A stretch of 64,000 nt of DNA from Deltaproteobacteria bacterium (GTDB taxonomy: Bacteria; Myxococcota_A; UBA9042; PHBI01; JACKFB01), in contig JACKFB010000011.1 of assembly GCA_020632695.1 (NCBI GenBank), forward strand, positions 156,336 through 220,335, written 5' to 3'. Shown in pieces: positions 1 through 8,607 of this stretch. The notes below the pieces were generated by a model. That model worked only from the letters and a program-made list of their open reading frames with translations. It made no database searches and had not been told where the DNA came from. Numbering within the stretch: the stretch's first letter is position 1; each line of letters starts with the position of its first letter. The translations under genes were made by a program, and so were the position numbers.

Positions 1-2
1 AG

Positions 3-1478
3 TGCAACGCCAGCGGCTCCGGCTTCCTCGCCCCCGAGACCTGCCCCGGGGGCAGCGCGTGTTCCTCGGGCGAGTGCGGGCAGAGCTGCGACGCCGACAT
101 CAAGTTCGGCTCCTACGTCGGCTGCGCGTTCTGGACGGTGGACCTCGACAACTCCACCGAGATCTACGACTCCCCGCGCAGCCCGCGCGACACGCCGGTG
201 GCGCTGGTGGTCTCGAACCCGGGCGACAAGGACGCCACGCTGGCCTTCGAGTGGGCGCCCGGCTACCCCGGCACCGTCGCCGACCCGGTGGTGCCCGCCG
301 GCTCGGTGCGGGTCATCGAGATGCCTCCGATGAACCTCCAGGGCACCTCGGTCGCCCGCAAGGCCATCCGCTTCACCAGCTCGCGCCCCGTGCTGGCCTA
401 CCAGTTCAACCCCTGGGCCACCCGCTACTCCAACGACGCCTCGCTGCTGCTGCCCGAGCCCTTCGCCGGCAACGACTACGTCATCACCACCTGGGCCGAC
501 GGCACCAACGAGCTGATCCAGCCGACCGCCGCCACCCAGCGGGGCTACTTCGCCGTGCTGGCCCTGCGCGACGAGACCCAGGTCACCGTGACCGTGGCGA
601 CGGCGACCGAAGCCGGCCCCGGCGTCGCCGCCCTCGCCAAGGGCGCCTCGAGCACCTTCGCGCTCCAGCGCGGCGAGGTCGCCACCTTCGAGGCCACGCC
701 GCCCGCCAACTTCTTCGGCCCATCGACGGACCTCACCGGCTCACGCGTCCAGTCCGACAAGCCCGTCGTGGTCTTCGCCGGCCACGAGGCGGCGCTGGTC
801 GGCATCGTCACGCCCGAGTTCCCCGGCGACCCGCCCCCCGACCTGTGCTGCGCCGACCACCTGGAAGAGCAGCTCCTGCCCATCGCCTTCCTCGGCAAGG
901 ACTACCTCGCGGTGAAGAGCCACTCCCGCGGCGGCGAGAGGGACTTCTGGCGCATCCAGGCGGCCGCGCCCGGCGTCACCGTGACCACCGTGCCCGCCCA
1001 GCCGGGCGCCAACGGGGTGACGCTCTCGGCCATCGGCGACTACGCCCAGGTCGAGAGCAAGGAGAGCTTCGAGATCCACGCCACCGGCCCGGTGCAGGTC
1101 TCCCAGTTCCTGGTCGGTCAGGCGCAGACCTTCCAGGTCACCGGAGACCCCAGCCTGATCCTGGCCATACCGATCGAGCGCTTCCGGGCCTCCTACCTGG
1201 TGGCGACCCCGCCCGACTTCGCCCAGAGCTGGGTGAGCATCGTGGCCCCCAAGGGAGCCGCCGTCACCTTCGACGGAGCGCCCCTGACCGCCAATGATCT
1301 CGTGCCCTTTGGATCCGGCGACTGGGCCTACGCATACCGCGAGCTGGGCCCCGGGCTGCACCGCATCGAGGCCGACCGTGACTTCGGCGCCAGCGCCTAC
1401 GGCTATGCGACGGCGACCAGCTATGGCTACCCTGCCGGCGTGCGCGGTCTCGCGGAGCTGCCGACCAACGGCCCCTGA
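3..1478 (+). CDS. IgGFc-binding-domain surface protein, 5' end outside the window
   Basis: The reading frame is open from the left edge, so the N-terminus is missing. The visible part begins with a Cys-rich segment (CNASGSG, ETCPGGSACSSGECGQSC), as in myxobacterial secreted proteins with EGF-like Cys modules. About 440 residues follow that match the IgGFc-binding domain: GCAFWTVDLDN, VVSNPGD, RPVLAYQFNPW, SNDASLLLPEPF and VVFAGHEA are its hallmarks. Members are extracellular or surface-bound. In myxobacteria they occur in large numbers and their ligand is unknown, so binding of IgG should not be assumed from the name. An in-frame GTG at 138 lies inside the domain and is not the real start. 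The gene ends 69 bases before the PIG-L gene on the same strand. Confidence 0.85.
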   Translation, partial: CNASGSGFLAPETCPGGSACSSGECGQSCDADIKFGSYVGCAFWTVDLDNSTEIYDSPRSPRDTPVALVVSNPGDKDATLAFEWAPGYPGTVADPVVPAGSVRVIEMPPMNLQGTSVARKAIRFTSSRPVLAYQFNPWATRYSNDASLLLPEPFAGNDYVITTWADGTNELIQPTAATQRGYFAVLALRDETQVTVTVATATEAGPGVAALAKGASSTFALQRGEVATFEATPPANFFGPSTDLTGSRVQSDKPVVVFAGHEAALVGIVTPEFPGDPPPDLCCADHLEEQLLPIAFLGKDYLAVKSHSRGGERDFWRIQAAAPGVTVTTVPAQPGANGVTLSAIGDYAQVESKESFEIHATGPVQVSQFLVGQAQTFQVTGDPSLILAIPIERFRASYLVATPPDFAQSWVSIVAPKGAAVTFDGAPLTANDLVPFGSGDWAYAYRELGPGLHRIEADRDFGASAYGYATATSYGYPAGVRGLAELPTNGP

Positions 1479-1547
1479 CCCGCCGACGCGGCGAACGCCA
1501 CCCCGCCGCCGCTCCCGCCCAACCCCTCCACGCCCGGCGGTCCCTCC

Positions 1548-3881
1548 ATGCCCGTGTTCCTCTCGCTGCTCATGCTGACGATGCCTCGAGCCCTGCCCGA
1601 GCCCCCCTCGGCCGGCGCCCTCGCCCTGGCCATCGACCACCTCCAGAACACCGGCCGCGTGCTCTACGTCGCCGCCCACCCCGACGACGAGAACACCCGC
1701 CTGCTGGCCTGGCTGGTGGGCGAGCGCGGCGTCGACGCGGCCTACCTCTCGATGACCCGCGGCGGCGGCGGCCAGAACCTCATCGGCACCGAGCAGGCCG
1801 AGCTGCTCGGCTACCTCCGCACCCTGGAGCTGCTGGCCGCGCGCGCCATCGACGGCGCCCGGCAGATGTTCACCCGCGCCCGCGACTTCGGGTACTCGAA
1901 GAACCCCGAGGAGACCCTGCGCCTGTGGGGCCACGACCGCGCCCTGGTCGACGTGGTGCGCGCCATCCGCCGCTTCCGCCCCGACATCATCGTCACGCGC
2001 TTCTCGACCGAGGGCCCCAACCACGGCCACCACACGGCCTCGGCGCTGCTGGCCGCCGAGGCCTTCCGCGCCGCCGCCGACCCCAAGCGCTTCCCCGAGC
2101 TGAAGCTCCCCCCGTGGCAGGCCGACCGCCTGCTCGAGAACGTCTCGACCTGGAACCGCCCGCCGGACGCCGACATGTCCGAGTTCCTGCGCGTGGACGT
2201 CGGCGGCTACAGCCCGCTGCTGGGCGAGTCCTGGGGCGAGATGGCCGCCCGCAGCCGCACCATGCACAAGACCCAGGGCTTCGGCTCGGCGCCGACCCGC
2301 GGCACCACCCTCGAGTACTTCGCCCCGCGGGCGGGCACCGCGCCGACCGGCGACCCCTTCGCCGGCATCGACTTCACCTGGGCCCGCGTCCCCGGCTCCG
2401 AGCGCCTGCAGACCCTGCTCGCCAAGGCCTCCGCGGACTTCGACCTGCGGGCGCCCCACCAGAGCATCCCGACGCTGGTCGAGGCCTACCGCGCCATGGC
2501 CGCGCTGCCGCCGAGCGCCCGGCGCGACGCGGGCCTGCGCCAGCTCGAGGCCATCCTGGTGCAGGCCGCCGGGCTGTGGCTCCAGGCCCGCGCGGCGCAG
2601 CCCGCCGTGGGCCGCGGCGAGAAGGTCGAGGCCCGGCTCCAGGCGGTGCTGCAGACGCCGGCCGCCGCGAAGCTGAGCGCGGTGGTGCTGCCCGGCGGCG
2701 CCCGCGTGCCCGTCGGCGCGACGCTGGTCAGCGGCACGCCGCTGGAGCGCGCCGAGACCTTCACGGTGGCCAGGGACGCCGCCTTCCCGATCCCCCACTG
2801 GCTGGAGAAGGCGCCCGAGCCGGCCTTCTACCGCACCGAGGATCCCGCCCTCATCGGGCTGCCCGACACGCCGGCCGCGCTGCGCGTCACCTTCGACGTG
2901 GAGATCGGCGGCCTGCCGCTCCGGGTCGAGCGCCCGCTCGAGTTCGCCGCCACCGACCGCGTCCGCGGCGAGGTGCTGCGGCGCGTCGAGGTGATGCCCG
3001 CCGCCACCGCCACCGCCGCCCAGGGCGTGCTGCTCTTCCCCGAGGGCCACCCAGCCACCGTCGACGTGGTGCTGCGCGCCGGCCACGGCCCGGCCAAGGG
3101 CACCCTGCGCCCGCGCCTGCCCGCCGGGTGGCGCTCCGAGCCGCCCTCGGTCCCCTTCGACCTGGGCACCGCCGGCGAGGAGCGCGCCGTCGCGCTGACC
3201 ATCACGCCGCCGGCTGGCGCCCGGCCCGGCGGCGAGCTGGAGCTGGTCACCGAGGTCGGCACCGAGCGCGCCGCGTGGCGCCTGGACGCCGTCGATCATC
3301 CTCACCTGCCCCAGCGCTCGGTGCTGCGTCCGTCGCGGGTCACGCTGGTGCCGCTGGCGCTCGGCGGCACCGACCGGCGCGTCGGCATCATCCCCGGCTC
3401 GGGCGACAAGGTCGGCGACACGCTCCGCCAGGTCGGCTACTCGGTGACCGAGCTGGACCCCGACCATATCGAGGACGCCGACCTCAGCCGCTTCGACGTG
3501 GTGCTGGCCGGCGTCCGCGCCTGGAACGTGCACCCGCGCCTGCGCTTCGCCCACGACAAGCTGATGGCCTGGGTGGACCAGGGCGGCCTGCTGGTCGTGC
3601 AGTACAACACGGTGGGCCGCCGCGACCCGGACATGGACGGGCTGGGGCCCTACCCGATGTCGATCAATCACGGGCGCGTGACCGACGAGACGGCGGCGAT
3701 GGTGCCCGTGCGCGCCGACCACCCGCTGCTGACCACGCCCAACCGCCTGGTGCCGGCGGACTACGAGGGCTGGGTGCAGGAGCGCGGCCTCTACTTCGCC
3801 GAGACCTGGGACCCCAAGTACGAGCCGGTGTTCCGCATCGCCGACCCGGGCGAGCCGGCCCAGGAGGGGCGCTGCTGGTAG
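1548..3881 (+). CDS. PIG-L family deacetylase, frameshifted near its 3' end
   Basis: A zinc-dependent N-acetylglucosaminyl deacetylase-like protein (LmbE/PIG-L fold). The zinc motif AHPDD is at residues 43-47 and the second His cluster (NHGHH) at about 158-162. Residues 1-22 look like a signal peptide, so it probably acts outside the cytoplasm. After the deacetylase domain (to about 250) comes a long unassigned region. A C-terminal domain resembling glutamine-amidotransferase/ThuA folds follows (IIPGSGDKVGD, WVDQGGLLVVQYNT). The frame stops at 3881, but the expected C-terminus continues in another frame to 3997. One extra G in the run at about 3867 would give an 816-residue protein. It heads an operon with a small membrane protein and a symporter, suggesting the released sugar or acid is imported by the latter. 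The substrate is unknown. Confidence 0.85.
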   Translation: MPVFLSLLMLTMPRALPEPPSAGALALAIDHLQNTGRVLYVAAHPDDENTRLLAWLVGERGVDAAYLSMTRGGGGQNLIGTEQAELLGYLRTLELLAARAIDGARQMFTRARDFGYSKNPEETLRLWGHDRALVDVVRAIRRFRPDIIVTRFSTEGPNHGHHTASALLAAEAFRAAADPKRFPELKLPPWQADRLLENVSTWNRPPDADMSEFLRVDVGGYSPLLGESWGEMAARSRTMHKTQGFGSAPTRGTTLEYFAPRAGTAPTGDPFAGIDFTWARVPGSERLQTLLAKASADFDLRAPHQSIPTLVEAYRAMAALPPSARRDAGLRQLEAILVQAAGLWLQARAAQPAVGRGEKVEARLQAVLQTPAAAKLSAVVLPGGARVPVGATLVSGTPLERAETFTVARDAAFPIPHWLEKAPEPAFYRTEDPALIGLPDTPAALRVTFDVEIGGLPLRVERPLEFAATDRVRGEVLRRVEVMPAATATAAQGVLLFPEGHPATVDVVLRAGHGPAKGTLRPRLPAGWRSEPPSVPFDLGTAGEERAVALTITPPAGARPGGELELVTEVGTERAAWRLDAVDHPHLPQRSVLRPSRVTLVPLALGGTDRRVGIIPGSGDKVGDTLRQVGYSVTELDPDHIEDADLSRFDVVLAGVRAWNVHPRLRFAHDKLMAWVDQGGLLVVQYNTVGRRDPDMDGLGPYPMSINHGRVTDETAAMVPVRADHPLLTTPNRLVPADYEGWVQERGLYFAETWDPKYEPVFRIADPGEPAQEGRCW

Positions 3882-3997
3882 CCCACCACGGCAAGGGCGC
3901 CTTCATCTACACGGGCCTGGCCTTCTTCCGCGAGCTGCCCGCCGGCGTCCCCGGCGCCGTGCGCCTGCTGGCCAACATCCTGTCCTATGCCCGCTGA
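3866..3997 (+). pseudogene. Out-of-frame C-terminus of the PIG-L protein
   Basis: Reading from about 3866 in the alternative frame gives GALLVAHHGKGAFIYTGLAF and then RLLANILSY before a stop at 3997, a natural end for the amidotransferase-like domain of the preceding gene. The total span 1548-3997 is one base short of a multiple of three, so a single-base deletion (true or a sequencing undercall in the GGGG run) explains the break. The next gene starts inside this fragment at 3987, as expected for a translationally coupled operon whose first gene really ends at 3997. Confidence 0.8.
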
Positions 3998-4151
3998 GCC
4001 GCGCGCCGAGGTCACGGCGCCGCCCCCCCGCGCCGACCTGGACGAGGCCCCGCCGCTGCTGGGCACCTGGCCGCGCGTCTACGCGCTGGTGCTGGTCTCC
4101 CAGGCCCTGCTCGTCGTCGTCTTCTACGCCGTGACCCGGTGGTACGCGTGA
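3987..4151 (+). CDS. 54-residue single-span membrane protein
   Basis: ATG at 3987 overlaps the true 3' end of the PIG-L gene, and its TGA overlaps the GTG of the symporter (GTGA at 4148-4151). The product has a Pro/Ala-rich cytoplasmic N-terminus (about 27 residues), then one hydrophobic helix (YALVLVSQALLVVVFYAV) and a short tail RWYA. The size, the one-helix topology and the position directly before an SSS transporter resemble accessory subunits encoded upstream of sodium:solute symporters. I do not recognise a named family, so the role is inferred from context only. Tight coupling on both sides supports a real gene. Confidence 0.7.
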   Translation: MPAEPRAEVTAPPPRADLDEAPPLLGTWPRVYALVLVSQALLVVVFYAVTRWYA

Positions 4152-5842
4152 CGGCGCTCGACTGGGCGGTCCTGCTGGGCACCATCGCCTTCATCGTCGT
4201 CTACGGCATCTGGAAGTACCGCGGCACCTCCACGATGGAGGGCTACCTGCGCGGCGGCAGCGACCTCCGCTGGCCCACCATCGGCCTGTCGATCATGGCG
4301 ACCCAGGCCAGCGCCATCACGTTCCTGTCGGTGCCCGGCCAGGCCTACGAAGACGGCATGCGCTTCGTGCAGTTCTACTTCGGGCTGCCGCTGGCGATGG
4401 TCTTCATCAGCAAGGTCATCGTCCCCATCTACTACCGGCTGCGCGTCTACACGGCCTACGAGTACCTGGAGACCCGCTTCGACCTGAAGACCCGCCTGCT
4501 CGCCGCCTTCCTCTTCCTGCTCTCCCGCGGCCTGGCCGCCGGCATCACCATCTACGCGCCGGCCATCATCCTGTCGGCCATCCTGGGCTGGTCGCTGACC
4601 TGGACCAACGTCGGCATCGGCGCCGCGGTCGTGCTCTACACGGTGCTGGGCGGCACCAAGGCGGTCAGCCAGACCCAGAAGCAGCAGATGGTGGTCATCC
4701 TCATCGGCATGTTCCTGGCGGCCGTCATCATCGTGCGGCTTCTGCCCGAGGGCGTCTCCGTCGGCGACGCCGCGTCGCTGGCCGGCGCGCTGGGCCGCAT
4801 GAACGTGGTGGACCTGCACTTCGACCCGCAGAGCCGCTACAACCTGTGGTCGGGCCTGCTGGGCGGCTTCTTCCTGTCGCTGGCCTACTTCGGCACCGAC
4901 CAGAGCCAGGTGCAGCGCTATCTCACCGGCCGCTCCACCGCCGAGAGCCGCCTGGGCCTGCTCTTCAACGGGATGCTCAAGATCCCCATGCAGGCGGCCA
5001 TCCTCTTCATCGGCATCCTGGTGCTGAGCTTCCACCTCTTCGTCCGGCCGCCGGTCTTCTTCAACGAGCCCGCCTGGGAGCGCGCCACCCACGGCGCCCA
5101 CGCGGCCCAGCTCCAGGCCATCGACGCCCGCTGGGACGACGCCTTCGAGACCCGCCGCGCCGACGCCTGGCGCTACCTCGAGGCCGACCGCACCGGCGAC
5201 GCCCAGGCGCTCGCCCAGGCCCGCCAGTCCCTGGTGGACTCCCAGGCGGTGATGAAGGACCTCCGCGCCGAGGCCAAGACCGCGCTCCAGGCCGCCGACC
5301 CGCGCATCGAGACCGAGGACACCGACTACATCTTCATCGGCTTCGTCATCAAGTGGCTGCCCTCGGGCCTGGTCGGCCTGCTGGTCGCCGTCATCCTCTG
5401 CGCGGCCATGTCCTCGACCGCCAGCGAGCTCAACGCCCTGGGCTCCACCATGGTCGTCGACATCTACAAGCGCGCGCTGCGCCCCGGCCAGTCCGACACC
5501 CACTACGTCAAGGCCTCCAAGGCCTTCACCGTGCTCTGGGGCGGCCTGGCCATCGCCTTCGCCACCTTCGCGTCCTTGCTCGACAACCTCATCGAGGCCG
5601 TGAACATCCTCGGCTCCATCTTCTACGGCACCGTCCTGGGCGTCTTCCTCACCGCCTTCTTCCTCCGCCGCATCGGCGGCACCGCGGTCTTCCTCGGAGC
5701 CCTGGTCGGCCAGGCCGTCGTCACCACCCTCTTCTTCACCAGCGACCTCGGCTACCTCTGGTACAACCTGGTCGGCTGCGCCGTCGTCATGGCCTCCGCC
5801 ACCGCCCTGTCCCTGGCCTTCCCAGCCCCCCGCCCGAGCTGA
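4148..5842 (+). CDS. Sodium:solute symporter (SSS family)
   Basis: Start taken as GTG 4148, which overlaps the stop of the 54-residue gene by four bases; an in-frame GTG at 4139 is less likely. The product is 564 residues with about 13 hydrophobic segments. Family hallmarks are a GGSDLRWPTIGLSIMATQAS-like N-terminal region, VYTAYEYLETRF, and the GGTKAVSQTQKQQM sodium-site region. The conserved late motif AAMSSTASELNALGSTM also fits. A hydrophilic insert of about 80 residues (roughly 305-390, Ala/Asp/Arg-rich, predicted helical) separates two membrane blocks, as in some bacterial subfamilies. It uses the sodium gradient to import a small solute; linkage to a PIG-L deacetylase suggests a deacylated sugar or acid. 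The substrate cannot be told from sequence. Confidence 0.88.
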   Translation: MTALDWAVLLGTIAFIVVYGIWKYRGTSTMEGYLRGGSDLRWPTIGLSIMATQASAITFLSVPGQAYEDGMRFVQFYFGLPLAMVFISKVIVPIYYRLRVYTAYEYLETRFDLKTRLLAAFLFLLSRGLAAGITIYAPAIILSAILGWSLTWTNVGIGAAVVLYTVLGGTKAVSQTQKQQMVVILIGMFLAAVIIVRLLPEGVSVGDAASLAGALGRMNVVDLHFDPQSRYNLWSGLLGGFFLSLAYFGTDQSQVQRYLTGRSTAESRLGLLFNGMLKIPMQAAILFIGILVLSFHLFVRPPVFFNEPAWERATHGAHAAQLQAIDARWDDAFETRRADAWRYLEADRTGDAQALAQARQSLVDSQAVMKDLRAEAKTALQAADPRIETEDTDYIFIGFVIKWLPSGLVGLLVAVILCAAMSSTASELNALGSTMVVDIYKRALRPGQSDTHYVKASKAFTVLWGGLAIAFATFASLLDNLIEAVNILGSIFYGTVLGVFLTAFFLRRIGGTAVFLGALVGQAVVTTLFFTSDLGYLWYNLVGCAVVMASATALSLAFPAPRPS

Positions 5843-5870
5843 CGCCCCCCATCGGCGAGGCCACGCTCGA

Positions 5871-6431
5871 CTGCCCCCCGCGCTGCGCGCCGCGCTCGGC
5901 GCCCACGTCCCGTCGTTCGAGTTCGTCCTCCACGACCTCGCCCGCATCGACGACGCCTCGCTCCGGGTCCACCCCGTCCTGGGCGTCGTCCACACGATGC
6001 TGAAACACATCCGCGACAAGGACCTCATCACCCGCCTCCCCGACCTCGCCCCAATCTTCGCCGACGCCTACGCGGCAGCGGACGGGGGCTTGTCAGCGCT
6101 CCGCCTCGCGCTAAGCTACCTCCTGGAAGCCCGAGACGATCTGGCCCCCCAACACCTCGCCGACTTCCTCGAACAGCACGTGAGCCAAGACCTCGAGGAG
6201 CTCGCCATGAGCACCGCCGATCGCCTCCGCGAAGAGGGCCGCCAGCAAGAGCGAGTGAGTGCACGCCTGCAGGCCCAGCGCCGCACGCTGCACCGCCTGA
6301 TCGAGCTGCGCTTCGGGCCTCCCTCGCCGGCGACAGAGGCCCGTCTGCAGGCCGCCACCGAAGCCGACCTCGCCCGTTGGGTGGACCACATCCTGACCGC
6401 CGCCAGCGTCGACGAGCTGCTCGGCTCATGA
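5871..6431 (+). pseudogene. 5'-truncated Rpn/PD-(D/E)XK nuclease (transposase_31-like)
   Basis: From 5871 the frame reads LPPALRAALGAHV, SFEFVLHDLAR, LRVHPVLGVVHTMLKHIRDK and continues to EEGRQQERV and an LIELRFG...DELLGS tail. This order is that of Rpn recombination-promoting nucleases with their C-terminal DUF4351-like end. The N-terminal catalytic part is absent: the frame upstream runs back into the symporter gene without a sensible start. The first ATG, at 5997, would give only the C-terminal 144 residues. The gene therefore looks like a remnant left by insertion or deletion next to the symporter. No catalytic activity is expected. Confidence 0.75.
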
Positions 6432-6450
6432 GCACCGCCGATCGCCTCCG
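6208..6450 (+). repeat. 23-bp direct repeat at the end of the Rpn remnant
   Basis: The 23 bases at 6208-6230 (ATGAGCACCGCCGATCGCCT plus CCG) recur exactly at 6428-6450, 220 bases downstream. The first copy codes for the start of the DRLREEG segment of the Rpn remnant. The second overlaps the TGA of that gene and then runs into unrelated sequence. This is consistent with a second Rpn paralogue or a slippage/recombination scar. Confidence 0.75.
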
Positions 6451-6459
6451 AGCCGCGGG

Positions 6460-6768
6460 TCAGACCCCGACCACCGCGAGCCCGAGCCGCACATACAGCA
6501 TGGACCAGAGCTCGCTGCGGTCTTCCGCCAGCGCCTGCGCGCTCGTTCGTCTGGACGCCGCGCGCGGCACCCGCCGAGGGGCGTCCTCGACCTCGGGCGC
6601 CTGAATCCAACCTCCCGCGATCCCTTCGGCGAGCCTCGCGGTGCCGGGGATCGGGCTCAGGATGGCCTTCGGCCGTCCCCGGTCCGTGACCCGGATGATC
6701 TCCCCCGCCGCAGCCCGGTCGAGCATCTCGGAGAGTCGCTGCTTCAGCTCGCGCACGCCGATGTCCAT
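6460..6768 (-). CDS. Phd/YefM-type antitoxin, apparently without its toxin
   Basis: The 102-residue product starts MDIGVRELKQRLSEMLDRA and continues IIRVTDRGRPKAIL. This is the N-terminal DNA-binding fold of prevent-host-death (Phd/YefM) antitoxins, which repress their own operon and neutralise a toxin. The usual antitoxin end is reached at TSAQALAEDR. The frame then continues into ELWSMLYVRLGLAVVGV, and MLYV resembles the start of a VapC/PIN toxin cut off after a few residues. No toxin gene follows; the next sequence is the Rpn remnant. It therefore looks like an orphan antitoxin whose toxin was deleted. Confidence 0.75.
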   Translation of the reverse strand: MDIGVRELKQRLSEMLDRAAAGEIIRVTDRGRPKAILSPIPGTARLAEGIAGGWIQAPEVEDAPRRVPRAASRRTSAQALAEDRSELWSMLYVRLGLAVVGV

Positions 6769-6903
6769 GCGTCCACGTTAATCGCCCTGTGTGGACGCAG
6801 CAAGCCTCGCCCGCTTCGACCGGCACCCGATCCTCGGTCGGCGCCGATTCCCGGCGACGCCGGGGCTGGGGCTCGGCCAGCGACGGTGCTCCACAAGTGC
6901 GTA

Positions 6904-6960
6904 CTGCGGGTGACTGCGGGTGCCTGACACCATCCTCTGCGGGTGCGTGACACCATCCTC
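6904..6960 (+). repeat. Short tandem repeat with a TGACACC motif
   Basis: Two adjacent 23-base units (6915-6937 and 6938-6960) read TGCGGGTGCSTGACACCATC followed by CTC, preceded by a partial unit at about 6904. The unit carries the half-palindrome GTGCCTGACACC, common in dispersed bacterial intergenic repeats. It lies in the promoter region of the downstream gene at 7114. Confidence 0.6.
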
Positions 6961-7113
6961 TTTCTCCCCAATTTGTCGCCCGGCGGCGGTGGCGGGACTG
7001 CGGCGGGCGGGGTAGGCTCGACGGACGTGCGGCGTCTGTGCCGCTCGTTTCTCGGTCTCGAACGAATCGACTGCCGCACCGTGGTGCGACGCAGCACGCC
7101 AGGAGGCGCAATC

Positions 7114-7920
7114 ATGGAAACCACGCTCGAAGGCTTCATCGACCTCTACCTGCTCCCCAGCGGGCGCGCCGCTTATGCGATGCGGCAGGCGGCGGCCGCC
7201 GCCGAGACGCGCGGCGAGGCGGCCTTGCTGGCCAGGGCTCGCACCGGCCTGGAGCTGGCCACCGCCACCCGCGACCTGGAGCTGCGCTTCCGGCTGGAGC
7301 AGGGGCAGCCGCTCTACGGGCCGCGCGCCACCGAGCTGGACGCCCTGATCGATCGCACGCTGACCGTGCTCTCGCAGGCCATCAGCGGTCGACTGGCCCT
7401 GGCCGCCGACGCGCCCGAGTCCGACCCGGTGCGCCGCGCCGCCGCGCGCCTGGACCAGGAGCTGCTGCCCCGCGGCGTCGCGCACCTCACCTCGCTCTCC
7501 TTCGTCGAGGAGCACGAGAGCATCACCGGCCTCCTGACCCGCCTCGGCGACGGTGGCGATCTGGCCGACGCCGCCGCGACGCTCGGCCTCGATCCCTACG
7601 TCACGAAGCTCCGCCAGCTCAACGCCGCCTTCGGCCCCGAGCTCGAGCGCCCCGACCGCCCCGCCGCGCCGACCTGGGACCAGATCCGCGCCGCCCGCGC
7701 CCGCCACCAGCACGCGGTCCTGGTCTACGTCGCCGCGGTGCTGGGCGCCCACCTGGGCGACGACGCCTCCGACGTGGACGCCCGCGCCGCCCTCCTGGGG
7801 CCGGTCATGGCGCAGCAGCAGGCCCTGGCCGCGCTCTACCGCAACCGCCGCGGCGGCCGCGACGTCGACCCGCTCACCGGCACCGAGGAGGCCACGGCCT
7901 CGCTCCCCGACGCGGGCTGA
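7114..7920 (+). CDS. Unrecognised 268-residue helical protein
   Basis: ATG 7114 is chosen because a strong AGGAGG (7101-7106) lies eight bases upstream; the frame is open further 5' from a GTG at 6943 but that part reads poorly. The protein is soluble and Ala/Leu/Arg-rich, with long predicted helices. It has no signal peptide, no membrane span and no catalytic motif I can name. A segment LLPRGVAHLTSLSFVEEHE and a later HLGDDASDVDARAALL may be conserved features. It is probably cytoplasmic. It stands alone between repeats and a MITE-like element. Confidence 0.7.
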   Translation: METTLEGFIDLYLLPSGRAAYAMRQAAAAAETRGEAALLARARTGLELATATRDLELRFRLEQGQPLYGPRATELDALIDRTLTVLSQAISGRLALAADAPESDPVRRAAARLDQELLPRGVAHLTSLSFVEEHESITGLLTRLGDGGDLADAAATLGLDPYVTKLRQLNAAFGPELERPDRPAAPTWDQIRAARARHQHAVLVYVAAVLGAHLGDDASDVDARAALLGPVMAQQQALAALYRNRRGGRDVDPLTGTEEATASLPDAG

Positions 7921-7925
7921 GCTGA

Positions 7926-8087
7926 GAGCCTGTGAGTCTTTTCGCTCCCGTTGCCAGCCCCACGATCCGACGCGAGCTGAGGCTCGTCCGAGCCTCGGTG
8001 ACCCTCAGGGGTCGCCTGCGTTCGCCCAAGCCACACCTCACGCCGCCTCCTTGGCGCTGTCTCGGTCCGCGAAAAGTTCACAGGCTC
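7926..8087. mobile_element. MITE-like element, 162 bp
   Basis: The left end GAGCCTGTGAGTCTTTT (7926-7942) and the right end AAAAGTTCACAGGCTC (8072-8087) are inverted repeats sharing ten perfect outer bases (GAGCCTGTGA) and a T/A-rich inner part. GAGCCTGTGA-type termini are familiar from several IS families. The interior has no open frame of note. A TGA lies directly outside each end and could be a short target duplication. I infer a non-autonomous element mobilised in trans. Confidence 0.5.
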
Positions 8088-8469
8088 TGAGGCCAGCCGG
8101 CGCATGTTGCTCGCGGTGAGGTCGTCGGCCCTCACCGCGGGCGCCACTGCCATCGACACGCCGCCGGTGCCACCCGCCCCCGACACCCCCAGGCCCACCC
8201 CGACGCCGCCGAGCGCCGCCCGGGAGGCTGTCGCCCCCGCCCGAGGGTGTCTCCGACGCCGCCGAGGGGCCCCCACCCCCACCCGCCGCGGGTCCCACCC
8301 CCCCTCGGAATGCCTCCGCCGCCCTCCGCGACCCCCGGTTCGACCCGCCCGGAGTACCCCCGAGGCCGTCCCCGCCGCCGCTCCACGCCGCCGCGGCCGC
8401 CCCGACCCCGCCCCCCGCGCCCATCGAAGCCCCCGCCGCCGCCCCGACCCGTCCCCGCGCCGGTCCGAC
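8088..8469. other. C-rich low-complexity stretch, no gene supported
   Basis: About 380 bases of strongly strand-asymmetric, C-rich sequence with CCG/CCC runs. Open frames on both strands translate only to Pro/Arg- or Gly/Arg-rich strings without a recognisable domain, so none is called. It could be the remains of a Pro-rich linker. Confidence 0.5.
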
Positions 8470-8607
8470 CCCCTCCCCGCGCCGGCTTGCCGGTCGCCCG
8501 GCCGCTGGCCTATCGTGCGCCGACGTTCGCTCCCCCCGGGCCACCAGAGGCGACGTGACCGACCAGCCCCACCGCTCCGACCCCGCCGCCGACGCCCAGG
8601 CCGCCGC
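8470..8607 (+). repeat. Upstream copy of the restriction-gene 5' end
   Basis: These 138 bases match 9472-9609 with only about four differences. The repeat covers the putative promoter, the leader, the GTG start and the first 17 or so codons of the MmeI-like gene. After 8607 the copy jumps directly to CATCGACCTCTAC, which corresponds to codons for RIDLY of the same gene (9806-9820). The upstream copy is therefore an internally deleted fragment of the restriction gene (about 195 bases lost, with GGCCGC microhomology at the junction). Confidence 0.85.

Noticed and set aside
741..3722. Long minus-strand open frame of 993 codons opposite the IgGFc-binding and PIG-L genes
   Set aside because: Gly/Arg/Ala/His-rich string without domains; a shadow of high-GC coding sequence on the other strand.
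4124..6031. Minus-strand open frame of 635 codons opposite the symporter
   Set aside because: Asp/Glu/Gly/His-rich shadow; the plus strand encodes a clear SSS transporter.
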